From Adiantum capillus-veneris (Eukaryota; Streptophyta; Polypodiopsida; Polypodiales; Pteridaceae), in contig CM043971.1 in the NCBI GenBank assembly GCA_014529385.2, forward strand, positions 27,011,769 to 27,075,768: 64,000 bases of DNA. Direction: 5' to 3'. The notes below the pieces were generated by a model that was not told where the DNA came from, searched no databases, and saw only the letters and a list, made by a program, of their open reading frames with translations. Each line of letters begins with the position of its first letter. Positions within the stretch are counted from its first letter, which is position 1. Both the position numbers and the translations under genes were made by a program. Positions 25,040 to 37,904 of this stretch are shown piece after piece.

Positions 25040-26620
25040 TCACGTGGTGTGAGTGGAGTTCATAAGTGACTCTCGATGCTCAAAAATGGTTGAAATGAGC
25101 GTCGCAATAGAGAGTCCACATCTTGCTTGGGACAGGAAGGTATATAGGGAGAGCTCATGGTTGGATATATGGGGAAAAGAGGACCTAATGTGGTCAAAAG
25201 CTGAGCACTCAAGTAGTGTATGGTACTCACTCTCTCGCACTTGACGAGGGCATAAGGTGCAAAGTCAATGAGACTCCTCGCGAGTGCCCCAACGTCCTGT
25301 CTCGCAGCGTAGAGAATGGGAGCTAAGACGAATGGAAGCAATGGTGCAGATTGAACTCAGTGGGATGGGCTTAAGGATGTAGAGATGGGTTCGGTTACCA
25401 TGTTCGGAGAAGAAGAGAGATTTGTAGTTTGGGGCAATGTGTGTGGTGTGATGGCTGAAGCGAGAACCTCCGGATTTCTCCCAAGCCGTGATACATTGGC
25501 GTTGTAAGAAGGCCTCATTAACTTGGGAGTCGATCGACGCATCCTTGACCAAGTGACATGCATCCCATCTTCCAAACCATTTCTTGATATCAAGCATCCA
25601 CCCCGAACTTAGTATTTTGCTCTTGCATGTCTTTTGAACCGTTTGACTTGCTTCATATGCGATTCTAGGAAGTCGATGCAAAGGGCTACGTTGTGTCTTA
25701 CGCATGTACTCCACAACCCTTTGCATGCCCAAGACCTCAATGGGAAGCAATCTGGACTCAAGAAGTAAGAGCATGTAGGGTGTTTGTGTCTTGACTTGGA
25801 GAAAGTTGGTGAGAAAACGCTTTTGGACATTCTCAAACTCTTTCCAAGTAGACTTCCCGATGCGTCCACCCCACACCTCCACTCCATAAAGAAGCACCGG
25901 TGTTACCAATGTGTCAAAGAGGTACTTTTTCAGAGCCCAACACTTGATCTCTCCTGCATTGCACATGTTCTCAAATGCATAATAGGCCCTCTTTTCGGCT
26001 TCCAAGCGACGCATTTCACAATCCTTCCATTTATGATTGGATGGAATCTCGAGGCCAAGGTACTTGAAGTGATCTACCACTTCAAGTTTCTCATTGTTAT
26101 ATACAATGCATGGATTTTCATCATTGAGGGTCTTTACAAGCATAACCTTGGTTTTGGATCCATTCACGATCAGCCCGCTATGTAGGCAAAAGCGTTCCAA
26201 GACACTCATAAGCTTTTGTGCATCTTCTAAGGTATGTGCCAAGAGCACTACATCATCGTCATAAAGCAAAAGCATGATCACTGCATTTCCAATCTTAACC
26301 TCTTCTATGCCTTCTTGCTGGATAAAGTCAAGAACCATGCATTCCAATTCATCAATGAGTAGCCCAAAGAGGGTTGGGGAAAGTGGGCATCCTTGTTTGA
26401 CACCAATGGTGCTTGCAAAAAATTTTGAAATTCCATCTCCCATACGTAATCGACATATCACTTTTTGGTAGATGCGAAAGACTGCATGCATAAATTCTCT
26501 CGGCACTTGAAGGCTTTGCATACGTCTCCAAAGATTTCCTCGCGGTACCATGTCAAAAGCTTTCTTGAAATCCACAAAGCAACAATACAACTTTTTTCCT
26601 TTCAATCGAGACGCTTCCAT
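25040..26620 (-). pseudogene. LINE A ORF2, RT palm to C-terminal zinc knuckle
   Basis: Continuation of ORF2 after a TGA at 26627-26629 (LINE B has CAA there). It contains CFVDFKKAFDMVPR, GVKQGCPLSPTLFGLLIDEL and the catalytic box LLLYDDDVVLLAH. The usual A in YADD is D in this copy; LINE B keeps YADD. A long connection and thumb follow. After EESH there is a stop at 25265-25267 and the frame then continues with CTLCP...EYHTLLECSAF, a CCHC zinc knuckle like the plant zf-RVT domain. The stop before the knuckle is shared with LINE B. The protein would do target-primed reverse transcription. Confidence 0.88.
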
Positions 26621-26626
26621 AAGAAC

Positions 26627-27829
26627 TCAAAGAGTGACAAGGTGATCAATAGTGCTATGATGCTTTAGAAAACCTTCTTGGCCAAGTGCACGTTTGCCAT
26701 TCTTTTCAGTCCATTCACTTATCTTCATCTCCATGATACATCCAAATAACTTTGCCATTAAAGAACCAACTATTATAGTGCGATAGTTGTTCACATTGTT
26801 TACGTCTCCTCCTTTGTGCAAAGGTTTGATCCAATTTGCACTCCAATCATGAGGCATGCCATACTGAAGTACAAGGTTAAACATATCGCATATCCAATAT
26901 CGTGTTTTCTTGCTTGTCCATTTAATCATTTCAGCCTTGACACCTTGAAGGTCACCTGCCTTACGAGTAGCAAGTTTCTCAAGCGCGCGGCATACATCTT
27001 CAATGGTAAAGAAGGGAGACATAAACGAAAGGGAGCTACAACACTCCATCTTATCAACATTGGGTTGCTCATAGAGATTCTTACAATGCATATACATATC
27101 CTCAAGAGTCAAGTCACCAAAGCTCTCAACGCGCTTGCCTTTTGGATTTTGCCAAAACTTGCCACATGCATGTGCTTTCTCTTGTGCTAAAAGAAGTTGT
27201 TTTTCGACTTCCCACCTTCTCCTCTTCTTTTGAACAAGTGCTTTGTATGTGTGTGAACATTCCAAGTAAACTTCCTTGTCTTTGATTGCATCCAATCTTA
27301 GCAAGTGTTTTCGGGCTTGACTACATTCCATGTCAAACCATTTCTTCTTGGTGCTACCCTTTTTAGACCTTTTGCAAGACATGTGTTTCACCGAAAAGCA
27401 TTCCTTCGCACAAGAGAAAATTACTTCTTTGAAAACTTTCCACTTGCATTCTAATGTTGGGCTCTCTTGATGGTCTATCATGCTTAACATTTGGTCCACC
27501 ATATCAGCATATATAAGTGCTCGTTTGAAGTCTAGACGTAGGTACAAATGATTCACATCATGATTAGAGGCTACATGCTCGGGCCGTTTACTACACTTGA
27601 GGTCAATACATAACATCCTATGATCCGATTCCGGATTCCATTCACCAAGTGTAATGCTTTGTATGCATTCTAGAGTGTCTTCCGAGAACAACATATAGTC
27701 AATCATGCTAGCACCGTTGTGCTTTCTACATGTAAAGTCATTGGTGCCTTGCCATAGAGATACACCATTTGCAATGAGCATTCCGGTACTATTGCACATG
27801 TGTAGAAGTGACTTTCCATAGTGATCCAC
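26627..27829 (-). pseudogene. LINE A ORF2, end of endonuclease and start of RT
   Basis: 400 codons between two nonsense codons. The N-terminal part holds the end of the APE-type endonuclease (GEWNPESDHRMLCIDL with the S-D-H motif). A basic linker follows (CKRSKKGSTKKKWFD), then the RT fingers with DWSANWIKPLHKGGDVNNVN and NYRTIIVGS. It is continuous with the parts before and after it; the TAA at 27830-27832 that precedes it is a lysine or glutamate position in LINE B (NYAKELDHYGKS). Confidence 0.88.
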
Positions 27830-28430
27830 TTATTTTGCATCATTAGAACTTCGATTATACATGTATGAGTCATCCATTCTTCTTGAGACATGCGGCATGT
27901 CTACTTGTTGTGTGTCGTGTTGTAGCATATTTGTGCGAGCATTCATGTCTCCAAAAACAATGACTTCACCTTGATCCTTGTAATGAGCAATGTCTTCCTC
28001 TAGCTCAACAAAGGGCTGATCTCTATCCATATTCAAGCAAGCATAAAAGTTGGAGTCATAGTGAGGTATGTAGCAACCGGCCACAAACATGACTTGACCA
28101 TTTGGTGGGCTGATTTTCAGCCATAAGTAGCGTTTATACTTATCTTCTTTGACAATGGAAACATCTTTTAAACCCTTTTTGGTCATACATGCTACGCCTC
28201 CTTGGCCTCTTCGTTGCTTTGCATTTTTGGCCCACATCAAAGAATGCACATCGTATTTGTCAAATCCAAGAATTCGTTGCGCATCATGCTCCCATGTTTC
28301 GACAAGAAGTATCACATCGGAGTCATTGGTAAGCTCATCAATGCCAATTCCTGCATTCCATGGATACCCGTTACAATTCCAAAAGCTTATTCGCAAGCGT
28401 GAGTTGGTCTCATATATCACGTGTCCCTAT
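27830..28430 (-). pseudogene. LINE A ORF2, APE-type endonuclease N-terminus
   Basis: ORF2 opens near 28420 (no clear ATG; the frame begins after the ORF1 stop). Endonuclease motifs are ISFWNCNG (Asn), VILLVETWEH (Glu), a central LWLKISPPNG and VIVFGDMNART (GDMN). Together with SDH in the next segment this is the complete APE-like active site that nicks target DNA. It ends at TAA 27830-27832. Confidence 0.88.
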
Positions 28431-28431
28431 T

Positions 28432-29359
28432 TGTTGGGTGGACTTGCATCCTCCTCAAGTGAATTTTCTTCTTGAGATGATACCTTAACCTTCTTGCTTC
28501 TTTACTCATATGATTTGCAACGTACATTTTGTTGCATAATAGTGCGATCCTCATATACATTACAACCTGTTCCTTTGAGGTAGATCCAACCATTGTCAAG
28601 GATGATCTTTCTCTTTACCTCATCAGCCATGGTACATACAATAGGTCTTTCTCCCGAGCGAGGGACTCCTTGTTTTCCAACTCGATGTGCACCATAAGAC
28701 ATGATTCCTGACATGCCAAAGTGTGTAGCAAGAAACTCTTCAATAGCAATTGCAAGAGATTGGGGTGTTTCCATGCTTTCCTCCTTGATTCCACGAATGA
28801 CGATGTTCTTTGAGCGTTTTTGTCGTTCGTGCAATTCTTGAGTGTCCACATTCTCTAGATTCTTTTCTTGGACAACGGCTTGCGTGATAGGAGATGTAGA
28901 AACCACATTATCCTTACATATATCAGCCCATGATTTGGATGCATTTCTCATCTCACATACATCATGTCGTATTGTATCTATTGTTTCCTCTTTCAATACA
29001 TGATCACTCTCAACTTTGATCAAGCTCTCTTTCAATACATTCATGTCAACAAGAGAGCGTTTACAATCTTGAACTTCATTCTCAAGATGCATCAAGCGTG
29101 TTGTTTGCATTTCAAGAACCTTCTTGAGGTGCTCATTCTCCACAATGAGAACTCTTAAAGTACCATTCTCCATTGCAAGTGCGCGCAACTCTTCACCTTG
29201 TTTGTTGACGGTTTCTTGTAACAAGATCAAGTAAGCCATGATCATTGCTTCCGTTGTTGTAGATGATGTGGTTGGATTAGCATCCAAATTCCTTGGAGAT
29301 TTTGCATCATTCTCCATGGCGAGTGTGGCTTTTCCACCCTTGCGAGTTTTGTCTGACAT
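28432..29359 (-). pseudogene. LINE A ORF1 (coiled coil, RRM-like)
   Basis: ATG at 29359 (MSDKTRKGGKATLAMEN). A coiled coil spans roughly residues 45-125 (LQETVNKQGEELRALAMENG and on). Then comes an RNA-binding segment with KNIVIRGIKEE, GMSGIMSYGAHRVGKQG and RPIVCTMADEVKRK, matching the L1-type ORF1 RRM. A premature TAA at 28502-28504 is followed in frame by KKVKVSSQEENSLEEDASPP and the true stop near 28432. LINE B reads through the first site (RKAYEERTKKV). It would coat LINE RNA. Confidence 0.82.
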
Positions 29360-29471
29360 TGCCTTCAAGTCGGCAACAAAAACGCAAAGTTTTGACAGTT
29401 TTTTCAGTTCTAAGATGCTGTTACAGCAAAGCCTTCCATTGCACAGAAAAATTATGTCTTTACATGAATGC

Positions 29472-29473
<2 letters not shown>

Positions 29474-29504
<31 letters not shown>
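29474..29504. repeat. (GA)n microsatellite at the 5' end of LINE A
   Basis: About 15 units directly next to the LINE A 5' end. The following 29505-29690 holds a direct repeat of about 60 bp, beginning CGATGGTCTCCT at 29511 and 29594, and a purine-rich run at 29671-29691. Confidence 0.95.
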
Positions 29505-29506
<2 letters not shown>

Positions 29507-29704
29507 CCGCGATGGTCTCCTGAGGTAGCGTGTTCTTCACAGGACTCGCGAGTCTGTCCAATACAAAATACAACAGCGCGAGAGAGGCACACGATGGTCT
29601 CCTAAGGCTAACAAGTTCTTCACAGGGCTCGCGAGTGAATCAAATACAAGAGCGTAGTAAAAAACGACAACAGAGAGAAAGAGAGAGGGAGAAGATGAGC
29701 ATTA

Positions 29705-30660
29705 ATGGAACTCCCTTTTGCATTCCTACTTAACCCTCGTGAAGCAGTAGCATCCTCTGTTGGGTTAGAAAAGATTCTAGACAAAGAAACTCTTGCCCAT
29801 AGCATCCAAGATACTCTCACAATAGATCTCGAAGTACAAGGTCAGAACAAAGTAACTTTACATCTTGTATTTCACATGGAAATTACCTGCTTTGAATGAG
29901 ATAGCTGGTTACTTGGATCAAGGGTTAGGAGGGTTGCTGTGGACAAGGTTTCCTACAATGGCTCAGGGCTTTACGAAGTCCTTTTCTTCAAGGTAGAAGA
30001 TCAACAATCCTTCAAAAACACCTCGACTATCATCTTATGTGGACAAGTGGTGCATGTCTTTCCTTGGCAACCAATGAAACAACTTAAGGAGGATTTGCTT
30101 TTCAAATGCCTGGTTTGGGTTGAATTTGTATATTTGATACATTCTTATGGCCTACTATCAATGATTTAGCAACATCTTTAGGCAAAGTACTGTTTCCCCC
30201 CACTATCAACTGTCTTAATAGAAATCGAGCATGTGTGATGTGGCAAACGGACTAGAGTATGCCCCAGAAATTCGAAATTGAATTGGAATCTATTGGAAGA
30301 TTGGTTATCTACCTAAAATGGGGAAACTTAGTTGGCTTATGTTTCCATGGTGGTCTTTTGGAACACTTCAAAAAATTGTCTTACATTGGCTAAAGGCTCA
30401 GTAGAATTGATTACTTCTTACCCAGGTCGTAAGCATATGGTCCCCAAGGAGAAAATATTTGGCAAGTTGAGCTATCAAATAGGGGATAAGGCGCAGGCTC
30501 CTTCCTCCTCCCCACCTCACACTCCTATCTATGATGCCCCCCCTGGACATTATAAAACAACTCTAAAATCTACTCCACCGGGATACCCCAAAGCCTCTCA
30601 ACAATCTTCACCTTCATCCATAAAAACGCATGTAGGGAACCAGGCCAGCTCTTTTTAAAA
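29705..30660 (+). pseudogene. LINE C ORF1, DUF4283-like
   Basis: Pieces in several frames: 29705-29899 (VGLEKILDKETLAHSIQDTL), 29939-30169 (HVFPWQPMKQLKEDLLFKCL then VWVEF), 30180-30360 (IELESIGRLVIYLKWG) and 30332-30658, a proline/serine-rich tail (PPHTPIYDAPPGHYKTT). The pattern PW.P....... VWVEF matches the DUF4283 domain found in plant LINE gag-like proteins. I see no clean CCHC knuckle. Function: nucleic-acid binding within the LINE RNP (family inference). Confidence 0.6.
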
Positions 30661-30945
30661 CCCCTAGCCTATCAACAAGGGGAAAAGGCTGATAGATGTT
30701 GATGGATTTCAACTCTCCAAATGAAGTTTCAGGGCTAAGCCACTATCACCGAGTACACCTCTCCCAATGGTTTTGATGTGTTGCAGGATGTTCCATCCTT
30801 GGACACCCTAGCTGCTATCGACTCGGTGATAGCTCACCACTCCACATTCAGACCTAAGTAATCCCCGCCTATTAATCTGGAGGTGCACATGATTGAGGAA
30901 AGTGATGAAGATACCCAGCTAGTTCTTAGTACCCCTCTCCCCTCA

Positions 30946-31650
30946 TGAAGATAGCTTCCTTTAATGTTAAGGGGTTAAGACATCCCACAAGACTGTTTTC
31001 TTTTCATAATTGGTTGTTTAGCTCAAAGTTGGATGTTTGTATGGTGCAAGCACATAAGCTGCACCGTAGAGCTGGAGATTGTACGCACTATAAAGGATAT
31101 TCAATGTTTTAAGGCGGGAAAAAAAGGACAGTACTCGAGTACCCTTACTTACATCCGAGATTCTCGCAAGCCCCAATGGATCCTTGACCATGAATCAGGA
31201 AGGTGCTCAATTTTCCATATACACTCATAATTTGTCCACAAACAACATTTATGCAGATAATCTTTCCAATAAAAGGATATCTCTTTGGCAATAGCTAGGA
31301 GATTTCAATTGGACTCAAGGCCTTAGTGGGGGCGATTTTAATATGGTACAACAAGGTGCCCACATTACCTCCTTGGGCTTTGTCATGCCAATATCTGAGA
31401 CTCCTTTGTGGACACACCTTCAAGCCTAAGCTAATCTTAAGGATGCTTGGAAGTCGGTTTCTAGATTTTCGAATGGTTTTACCTTTCACTCTCTTTCTCA
31501 TGATGCCTCTTGGTCACGATTGGACATAATCTACTACATTGGGGTTGATTGGTTACCTAATAATGATGACATGTTTGTGGATGTTGCAACAGCACTATCG
31601 GATCATTTTCCTCTGGTTCTTACTCTTTCTAATCTGGAGTAGTCTCCTTC
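30946..31650 (+). pseudogene. LINE C endonuclease domain, decayed
   Basis: ATG at 30946 starts MKIASFNVKGLRHPTR, the typical first strand and Asn motif of APE-type LINE endonucleases, followed by FHNWLFSSKLDVCMVQAHKL (the E-to-Q change at ETK/QAH is visible). Stops appear from about 31110, and later endonuclease parts are scattered (ALSDHFPLVLT-like sequence near 31595-31625 keeps the S-D-H motif). Confidence 0.72.
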
Positions 31651-32039
31651 AAATGAGTTTGGATACTCCAGGCCTTTAATGATCAACAACTCGTTGCTGA
31701 ATCATCTAGATTTTAAAGCACATGTTCACATTACTATTGCTAATGCTCACCAGTTGCATGATAATCCTCTGCTAATATGGCTTCATGTCATGGATTGATT
31801 GCAATCATGTATTTGGAGTGTGGGTAAACAAGTAGCTAGACAATCCAAACAGGCAGCGATTGACGCTCAAGCATCAGCAAAATGGTTGCTGCATAATGTT
31901 GGCATAACCACATTGTGTCCAACTGATTTGGATGCCTGAGATGTAATCTTTGCTGAGGAATAAAATCAAGTGAGAAAAGCCGAGATCTTATGCAGGCAAT
32001 GGGTTTTGGCTGATTGTACAGATACATCCAAGGGTTTCT

Positions 32040-32790
32040 ACAAAAAAATTAAAGCACAATAAAGCCAGACAACAGAACACAGTACTCCATGATGGGGATG
32101 GGCCTCCACTAACCAAGATAAATGAAATTGCTGATTTAGCCACTTATCACTTTAATGATCTATTGAATGTTCCCACCTCACCAATCTCTCGACAGAAACT
32201 TGGCTATGGAAACTCTACTAAGTGCAATGAAGCCATGTGTTTAGAGCTCTACAGATTGGAACAACCCTTTGAGGAATCAAAACTATTTTTTTCTTTGAAG
32301 GAGCTTCCTAATGACAAAACCCTTGTGTTATGTGGATTGTCCAAAGAATTCATAATGGCATATTGGGATGTATTGAAGGTGATTGTGATTCCACTTATCA
32401 ATGCTATGTGGATCTTTCAAAACATGGATCCTACACTCAAATAGGTCATCATCAATCTCATCCCCAAAACAACCTTCCCTAAAACCCTAGTGGATTGGAG
32501 ACCTGGAGACCTATCACCATGATGGGGATATTGTATAAAATACTATCAAAAGCCATTGCTCTTAGGATTGGCCCCAAACCCAGAAAACACATTCACCCAG
32601 CTCAAACATGCTTCATTGGAGGGAGGTCAATATTTAATAACATTTTGACACATTGCAGTGGTATGGGGTTTAGTCCTCGAATTAGTAGGTGTATCTCTCT
32701 ACTCGGTGAACATGCCTACTCCAGATTGATCATTAATGGTAGACTCTATGACAAAATAGATTGTAAATTATTGTAATATAAAGAGCAAGT
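32040..32790 (+). pseudogene. LINE C reverse transcriptase, decayed
   Basis: FSLKELPNDKTLVLCGLSKE precedes a fingers region and IPKTTFPKTLVDWRP; then ITMMGILYKILSKAIALRI and the segment AQTCFIGGRSIFNNILT (QT.F..GRSI is a plant L1 RT signature). The catalytic palm is missing because the sequence jumps from NNILT to GMGFSPRISRCIS; the copy at 41400-41560 retains part of it. It is clearly non-functional. Confidence 0.82.
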
Positions 32791-32795
32791 TTTTC

Positions 32796-32797
<2 letters not shown>

Positions 32798-32893
<96 letters not shown>
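32798..32893. repeat. (GA)n microsatellite between LINE C and module R
   Basis: About 48 units, bounded left by the LINE C 3' end and right by GGCTATTGACT, the first bases of module R. Confidence 0.97.
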
Positions 32894-32894
<1 letters not shown>

Positions 32895-32912
32895 CTATTG
32901 ACTCACAAGATA

Positions 32913-33055
32913 ATGGCAAGAAAAAAGGCGATTGTGAGAAAGGAACGCAAAGGTCTACGGTTGGCTACTAAAGTAGGAGGAAGATCTGCTAGTAAAAAGA
33001 AGAGACCAGGAAAGCCCATGAAAATCGATAAAGCTACAAGGATGAAGATATACAA
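32913..33055 (+). pseudogene. histone H3-like N-terminal tail, core deleted
   Basis: ATG at 32913 opens a basic peptide starting MARKKAIVRKERKGLRLATK and continuing with SASKKKRPGKPMKI. It parallels the H3 tail (MARTKQTARKS...QLATKAARKSAP). After KATRMK the reading frame runs into ATATACAACTAG and stops; the histone fold itself has been deleted in this copy. See the fuller copy at 45974. Confidence 0.65.
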
Positions 33056-33059
33056 CTAG

Positions 33060-34592
33060 TAGATGGTATAAGAAGACGCATTAGATTCTGTGTATATCAA
33101 TATATTGCGGGATTCAGATGCTCAAATCATAGCTTCAATTATCTATATCTTCCTAACGTAAGATGATTTCACCAACTTCAACATATTTTTATTCAACCTT
33201 GAGGCTAGAGACTAACAACTAGTAACTGTCTTGTAGTTTGATCAAGAGCTAGCTATCTGCACAAAGTCATGCAAAAATATCTATCTTGAATCCCCAAATT
33301 TGTGTCTTTCTCAGAATGAAAAACACCCCTATCGGCACATTCAAGAAGTGGCTTGCCCATTGTTCAATGCTGCATGTAACAACCATAATTTTTCCATCTG
33401 AGAGCAACCACCCCAATGGAACCTGGTTTGCATTGAACTTGACAAGCTAGCTGTCTGGACTCTAAACTCAATTCGAGGAACTTATTCATAATTAAAACTG
33501 TGAGTATTGAGAATTAGAAATTGGTTTTATTTTGGATAAAGTATGAAGACAGTTATTGTGCCGGGTTCATAACAAATTTTCCTGCTTGTAGATGCATACA
33601 AAGACCGTTGCATGCATATGGAAGGCTACACTGAAATCTAGAGCTGTACAAGTCAGAAATTAAGGAAGTCACGGTGCCTATACATATGGATGCCAACTCG
33701 TGTGGATAGAGGTGCCTCCTCCATGCTGAGTATATACTGCATAGATTTTTTGCACTAAAGCCATTCATGTCAAAGGTAGGCATTTTTTACAACATTACTA
33801 TAACATGGTGATTTTTTGGACAAAAATGTGTCTCAGTTTCATTTTGTTTACGTTTTGTCTTTTGAAGAATGCGTTGGAGAAGTACACCGTACATTATATG
33901 CACCGATACCATGCCACCCTAATCAAGCATTTGCTTCCAATTTCACATCATGTGAGCATGGATGCAGAACAAACCCTATTGAATGACCACATTGTAGAGT
34001 TAACGATGATTGATGAGGGAGAGAAGCAAATAATTTTCATAAGGTCAGCTGAGAAAGGACAGGAGCAAGGAAGGGAGGAACTTTTGAGAAGAGAAATGCT
34101 ACAAAGAGAGAGTTTGACAAGGAGAAAATTCCACATGAGGGGAAGCCCACACAGGATCAAGATCACACAGATCAAGGTGTTGGGGGAAAAATAAGGGCTG
34201 AAACTCCCTCTGCACTTGGAAGGGTTCAAAAGGAAGAAGATGATGTAGAGAGAGGGGCTGAGAAGGAACACCCTGACCCTCAAGCACAACACACCTCTCC
34301 CACAATTCCACATGTTGAGCTTGAAAATCAAGAATCATTTATTCTCGACACACAAACATATTATAGCACATTAGAAGCTAATTCAGGTGCAATGGAGCCC
34401 TCAACACTGGAGACACAAGAGTCTCAAACAACAAAAGAACAAGGGACTGGTGAGAACAAGCTCAAGGATGTCAACACTAGACAAGACAACTTCCACGGTA
34501 GACAAACCCAGTATGGACCTTTGCTAGACATTGACATGATTGTTTTGGTATTAACTAATGTAAAAGAATATGAAAGTCAACCTATTGTCTAA
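33060..34592 (+). pseudogene. remnant of a multi-exon gene in module R
   Basis: A short coding-like block ends at CCTAAC followed by GTAAGA (about 33158), a good splice donor. Another block after CTGCTTGTAG (about 33590) runs to AAG followed by GTAGGC near 33778. 33960-34150 reads DAEQTLLNDHIVELTMIDEG then charged sequence, and after a frame change 34140-34592 reads with EKEHPDPQAQHTSPTIP and DMIVLVLTNVKEYESQPIV. No domain recognised; it is hydrophilic and probably disordered. The same stops (TGA and TAG in the second block) occur in copy beta. Confidence 0.4.
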
Positions 34593-34601
34593 CTACTTAT
34601 T

Positions 34602-34811
34602 TGTTTCCCAAAATGTTTGCAAAGAGTAATTATTTTGGATGTCAACGGATTGTTGTTGTTTCGGGAGCCGTATGATCCCAACACAGAACTTGTCAACCTA
34701 TTGAGCTTCAGGATAGGCACTTGCAGAGCCATTGTGCGTCTGAGAACCAAGGAATTTATACAGTTTCTACTTCGAATGTTCTGGGTTGTGATATGGTCCT
34801 CTATGCAGTAG
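34602..34811 (+). pseudogene. NIF/FCP1-like HAD phosphatase fragment
   Basis: About 65 codons start RVIILDVNGLLLFREPY, include CRAIVRLRTKEFIQFLLRMF and end VVIWSS. Plant NLI-interacting-factor (FCP1-like) phosphatases have the same frame: LDVNGLL (the DxDG-type first motif, here DVNG), R.....FL.F......V.VWSS (second motif). The remaining domain is absent. The family dephosphorylates proteins such as the RNA polymerase II tail, but this remnant cannot. A second copy is at 54464-54658 with an extra TGA. Confidence 0.6.
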
Positions 34812-34875
34812 AGAAACCTCAATCCCCTTGTAAATATGGTTTTCAATGAAGCGGGAATCAAACGTTCGCGCACGT

Positions 34876-36480
<1,605 letters not shown>

Positions 36481-36667
36481 AAAGGTGGATCTCGCATGGA
36501 GGGTGACTCAAAGGACTTGGCCATGTGGCATTATCTCCCAAGCTTCAATGAAGAGATGATCCAGGTCATCCACAACAAATATTTGGACTATGCATCAGCG
36601 GAGATGTACATAGCCCTAATTGTCCACAAATATATGCTTGTAAACTAAGAGCCAATAATCCATATTT
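36481..36667 (+). pseudogene. left half of an unrecognised ORF split by the short-LTR element
   Basis: A frame with SKDLAMWHYLPSFNEEMIQV and ASAEMYIALIVHKYMLVN, one TAA, then EPIIHI runs up to the LTR at 36668. After the element (39275) a frame IFGKKGVGRFLGYYGLCLG and SEKPPLRSLGEASFNELVKR continues to a stop near 39440. Read across the insertion the two halves join plausibly. The product is unknown; no family recognised. Confidence 0.4.
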
Positions 36668-36809
36668 TGTTGAGCTTATATGGGAAGCTACTCAATATAT
36701 GGCTTCTCTTTATATGGCACTCAGGTCCTCTCTATATATACATCATCTCATGTGTGTATTCTACACACTTTGGGGTTCTATTCCTGTGCTCTCTCTTTCT
36801 CTCTCAACA
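36668..36809 (+). repeat. 5' LTR (142 bp) of the short-LTR element
   Basis: Begins TGTTGAGC and ends CTCTCAACA. A TATA-like TATATATACATC lies near 36735. A close copy of 39133-39274. Confidence 0.92.
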
Positions 36810-36821
36810 TGGTATCAGAGC
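36810..36821 (+). promoter_or_regulatory. primer-binding site (tRNA-iMet type)
   Basis: TGGTATCAGAGC directly after the LTR, an exact match to the site complementary to plant initiator tRNA-Met. Confidence 0.92.
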
Positions 36822-36828
36822 AGTACAT

Positions 36829-37680
36829 TTTTTGTTTTTGATTTCTCTCCTGATTGAAAACAATTTTGCAGAAACTACCTGCTGCAGGCAACGGAATCGA
36901 TGTGGTCTACAACTTTGCAGAAGGAAGTTTTTTCAAATTCTGCACCGATTTTGAGTTATCGTTCGCGGACTGCGTACATACGTGAAAAGCAACTTTTACT
37001 CTTTGTTTTTTATTTTTCTGTTAATTGAAAACTATTTTGCAGAAACTACTCGCGCGAGAGGATAGAATCGATGTGGTTTACAACTTTGCGGAAGAAAGTG
37101 TTTTCAAATTCTGCACCAATTTTCAGTTATCGTTTGCGGATTGCTTACATACCTGAAAAGTAACTTTCGTTTTATGTTTTTGATTTTTCTCTTAATTGAA
37201 AATGATTCTGCAGAAACTACTCGTGAGAGACACTGGAATCGATGTGGTCTACATCTTTGCAGCTGAATTTTTTTTCAAATTCTGCACCGACTTTGACTTA
37301 TCGTTCGCAGACTGCGTACATGCCTGAAAAGCAACTTTGCTTTTTGTTTTTGATTTTTCTCCTGATTGAAAACGATTTTGCAGAAACTAGCTGCTACTGG
37401 CATTGGAATTGATGTGGTCTACAACTTGGCAGAAGAAATTTTTTTTCAAATTCTGCACTGATTTTGAGTTATCGTTTTTTGATTTTTCTCATAATTGAGA
37501 ACAATTTCACAGAAACTATTCGCTAGAGCCATCAGAATCGATGTGGTCTACAACTTTGCAGAAGAAAGTTTCTCTAAATTTTGCACCGATTTTGGGTTAT
37601 CGTCTCGGACTGCGTACATGTTTGAAAAGAAAAATTTTACTTCTTGCTTTTGATTTTCCTCATAATTGAAAACTTTTCAA
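36829..37680. repeat. 171-bp tandem repeat inside the short-LTR element
   Basis: The anchor GAAACTA occurs at 36871, 37042, 37213, 37383 and 37512, giving steps of 171, 171, 170 and 129 bases; a sixth partial unit follows near 37664. Units share GAATCGATGTGGT.TAC..CTTTGC and a TTATCGTTCGCGGACTGCGTACAT block. The fourth unit is internally shortened. Confidence 0.93.
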
Positions 37681-37904
37681 TTATATTTTTTCTTCATCAA
37701 TCATATATTTGTTACTGATGTAACTTTGCTGCAGAAGCTAGTTACATATTGTTCCGATTCAGTTGAGCGGTTGATAATAGTCCAAATTCTATCGAGCTAC
37801 TGTTGGTACATGATCTTTTGTTATATGATATACTCGTTCATTGATTCTCGTATAATTATTCTTCTAGAGATATAGTTTATGTTGTTTTATTGATAATTTC
37901 TCGT

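Larger units (their letters stand above)
24980..29473 (-). mobile_element. LINE A, nearly full-length non-LTR retrotransposon
   Basis: Minus-strand element of about 4.5 kb with a short 5'UTR, ORF1 (from 29359), ORF2 (endonuclease and RT), a C-terminal zinc-knuckle segment and a 3' end with the conserved GGAGGTCA block. There is no poly-A tail; the 3' end runs straight into (CT)n on its sense strand. The 5' end likewise abuts GA (29474-29504). LINE B at 41789-45915 is a second copy, similar throughout. Three copy-specific nonsense codons and one shared stop make it inactive. Confidence 0.9.
29690..32797 (+). mobile_element. LINE C, plus-strand L1-clade LINE, decayed
   Basis: It has an ORF1 with a DUF4283-like domain, an endonuclease from 30946, and a reverse transcriptase up to about 32760, all with many stops. 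The 3' end TTTTCCC joins (AG)n at 32798. A second, 5'-truncated copy (40805-41661) ends at exactly the same place against (AG)n. This is the ordinary plant L1 arrangement, different from LINE A/B. The 5' boundary near 29690 is approximate. Confidence 0.82.
32894..34860. repeat. module R, copy alpha
   Basis: Long direct repeat of 45955-46115 plus 52892-54688. It starts at GGCTATTGACT after a GA array and ends next to another GA array (34912). It lacks the histone-core stretch of the other copy: AAGGATGAAG at about 33049 is followed directly by ATATACAACTAG, which in copy beta lies about 6.8 kb further on (about 0.6 kb if the inserted chromovirus is ignored). Small differences only; shared nonsense codons show decay before duplication. 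Confidence 0.9.

Noticed and set aside
36829-37680. 171-bp repeat as a relative of primate alpha satellite
   Set aside because: Only the period agrees; the sequence does not. Equal length reflects nucleosome-scale spacing at most.
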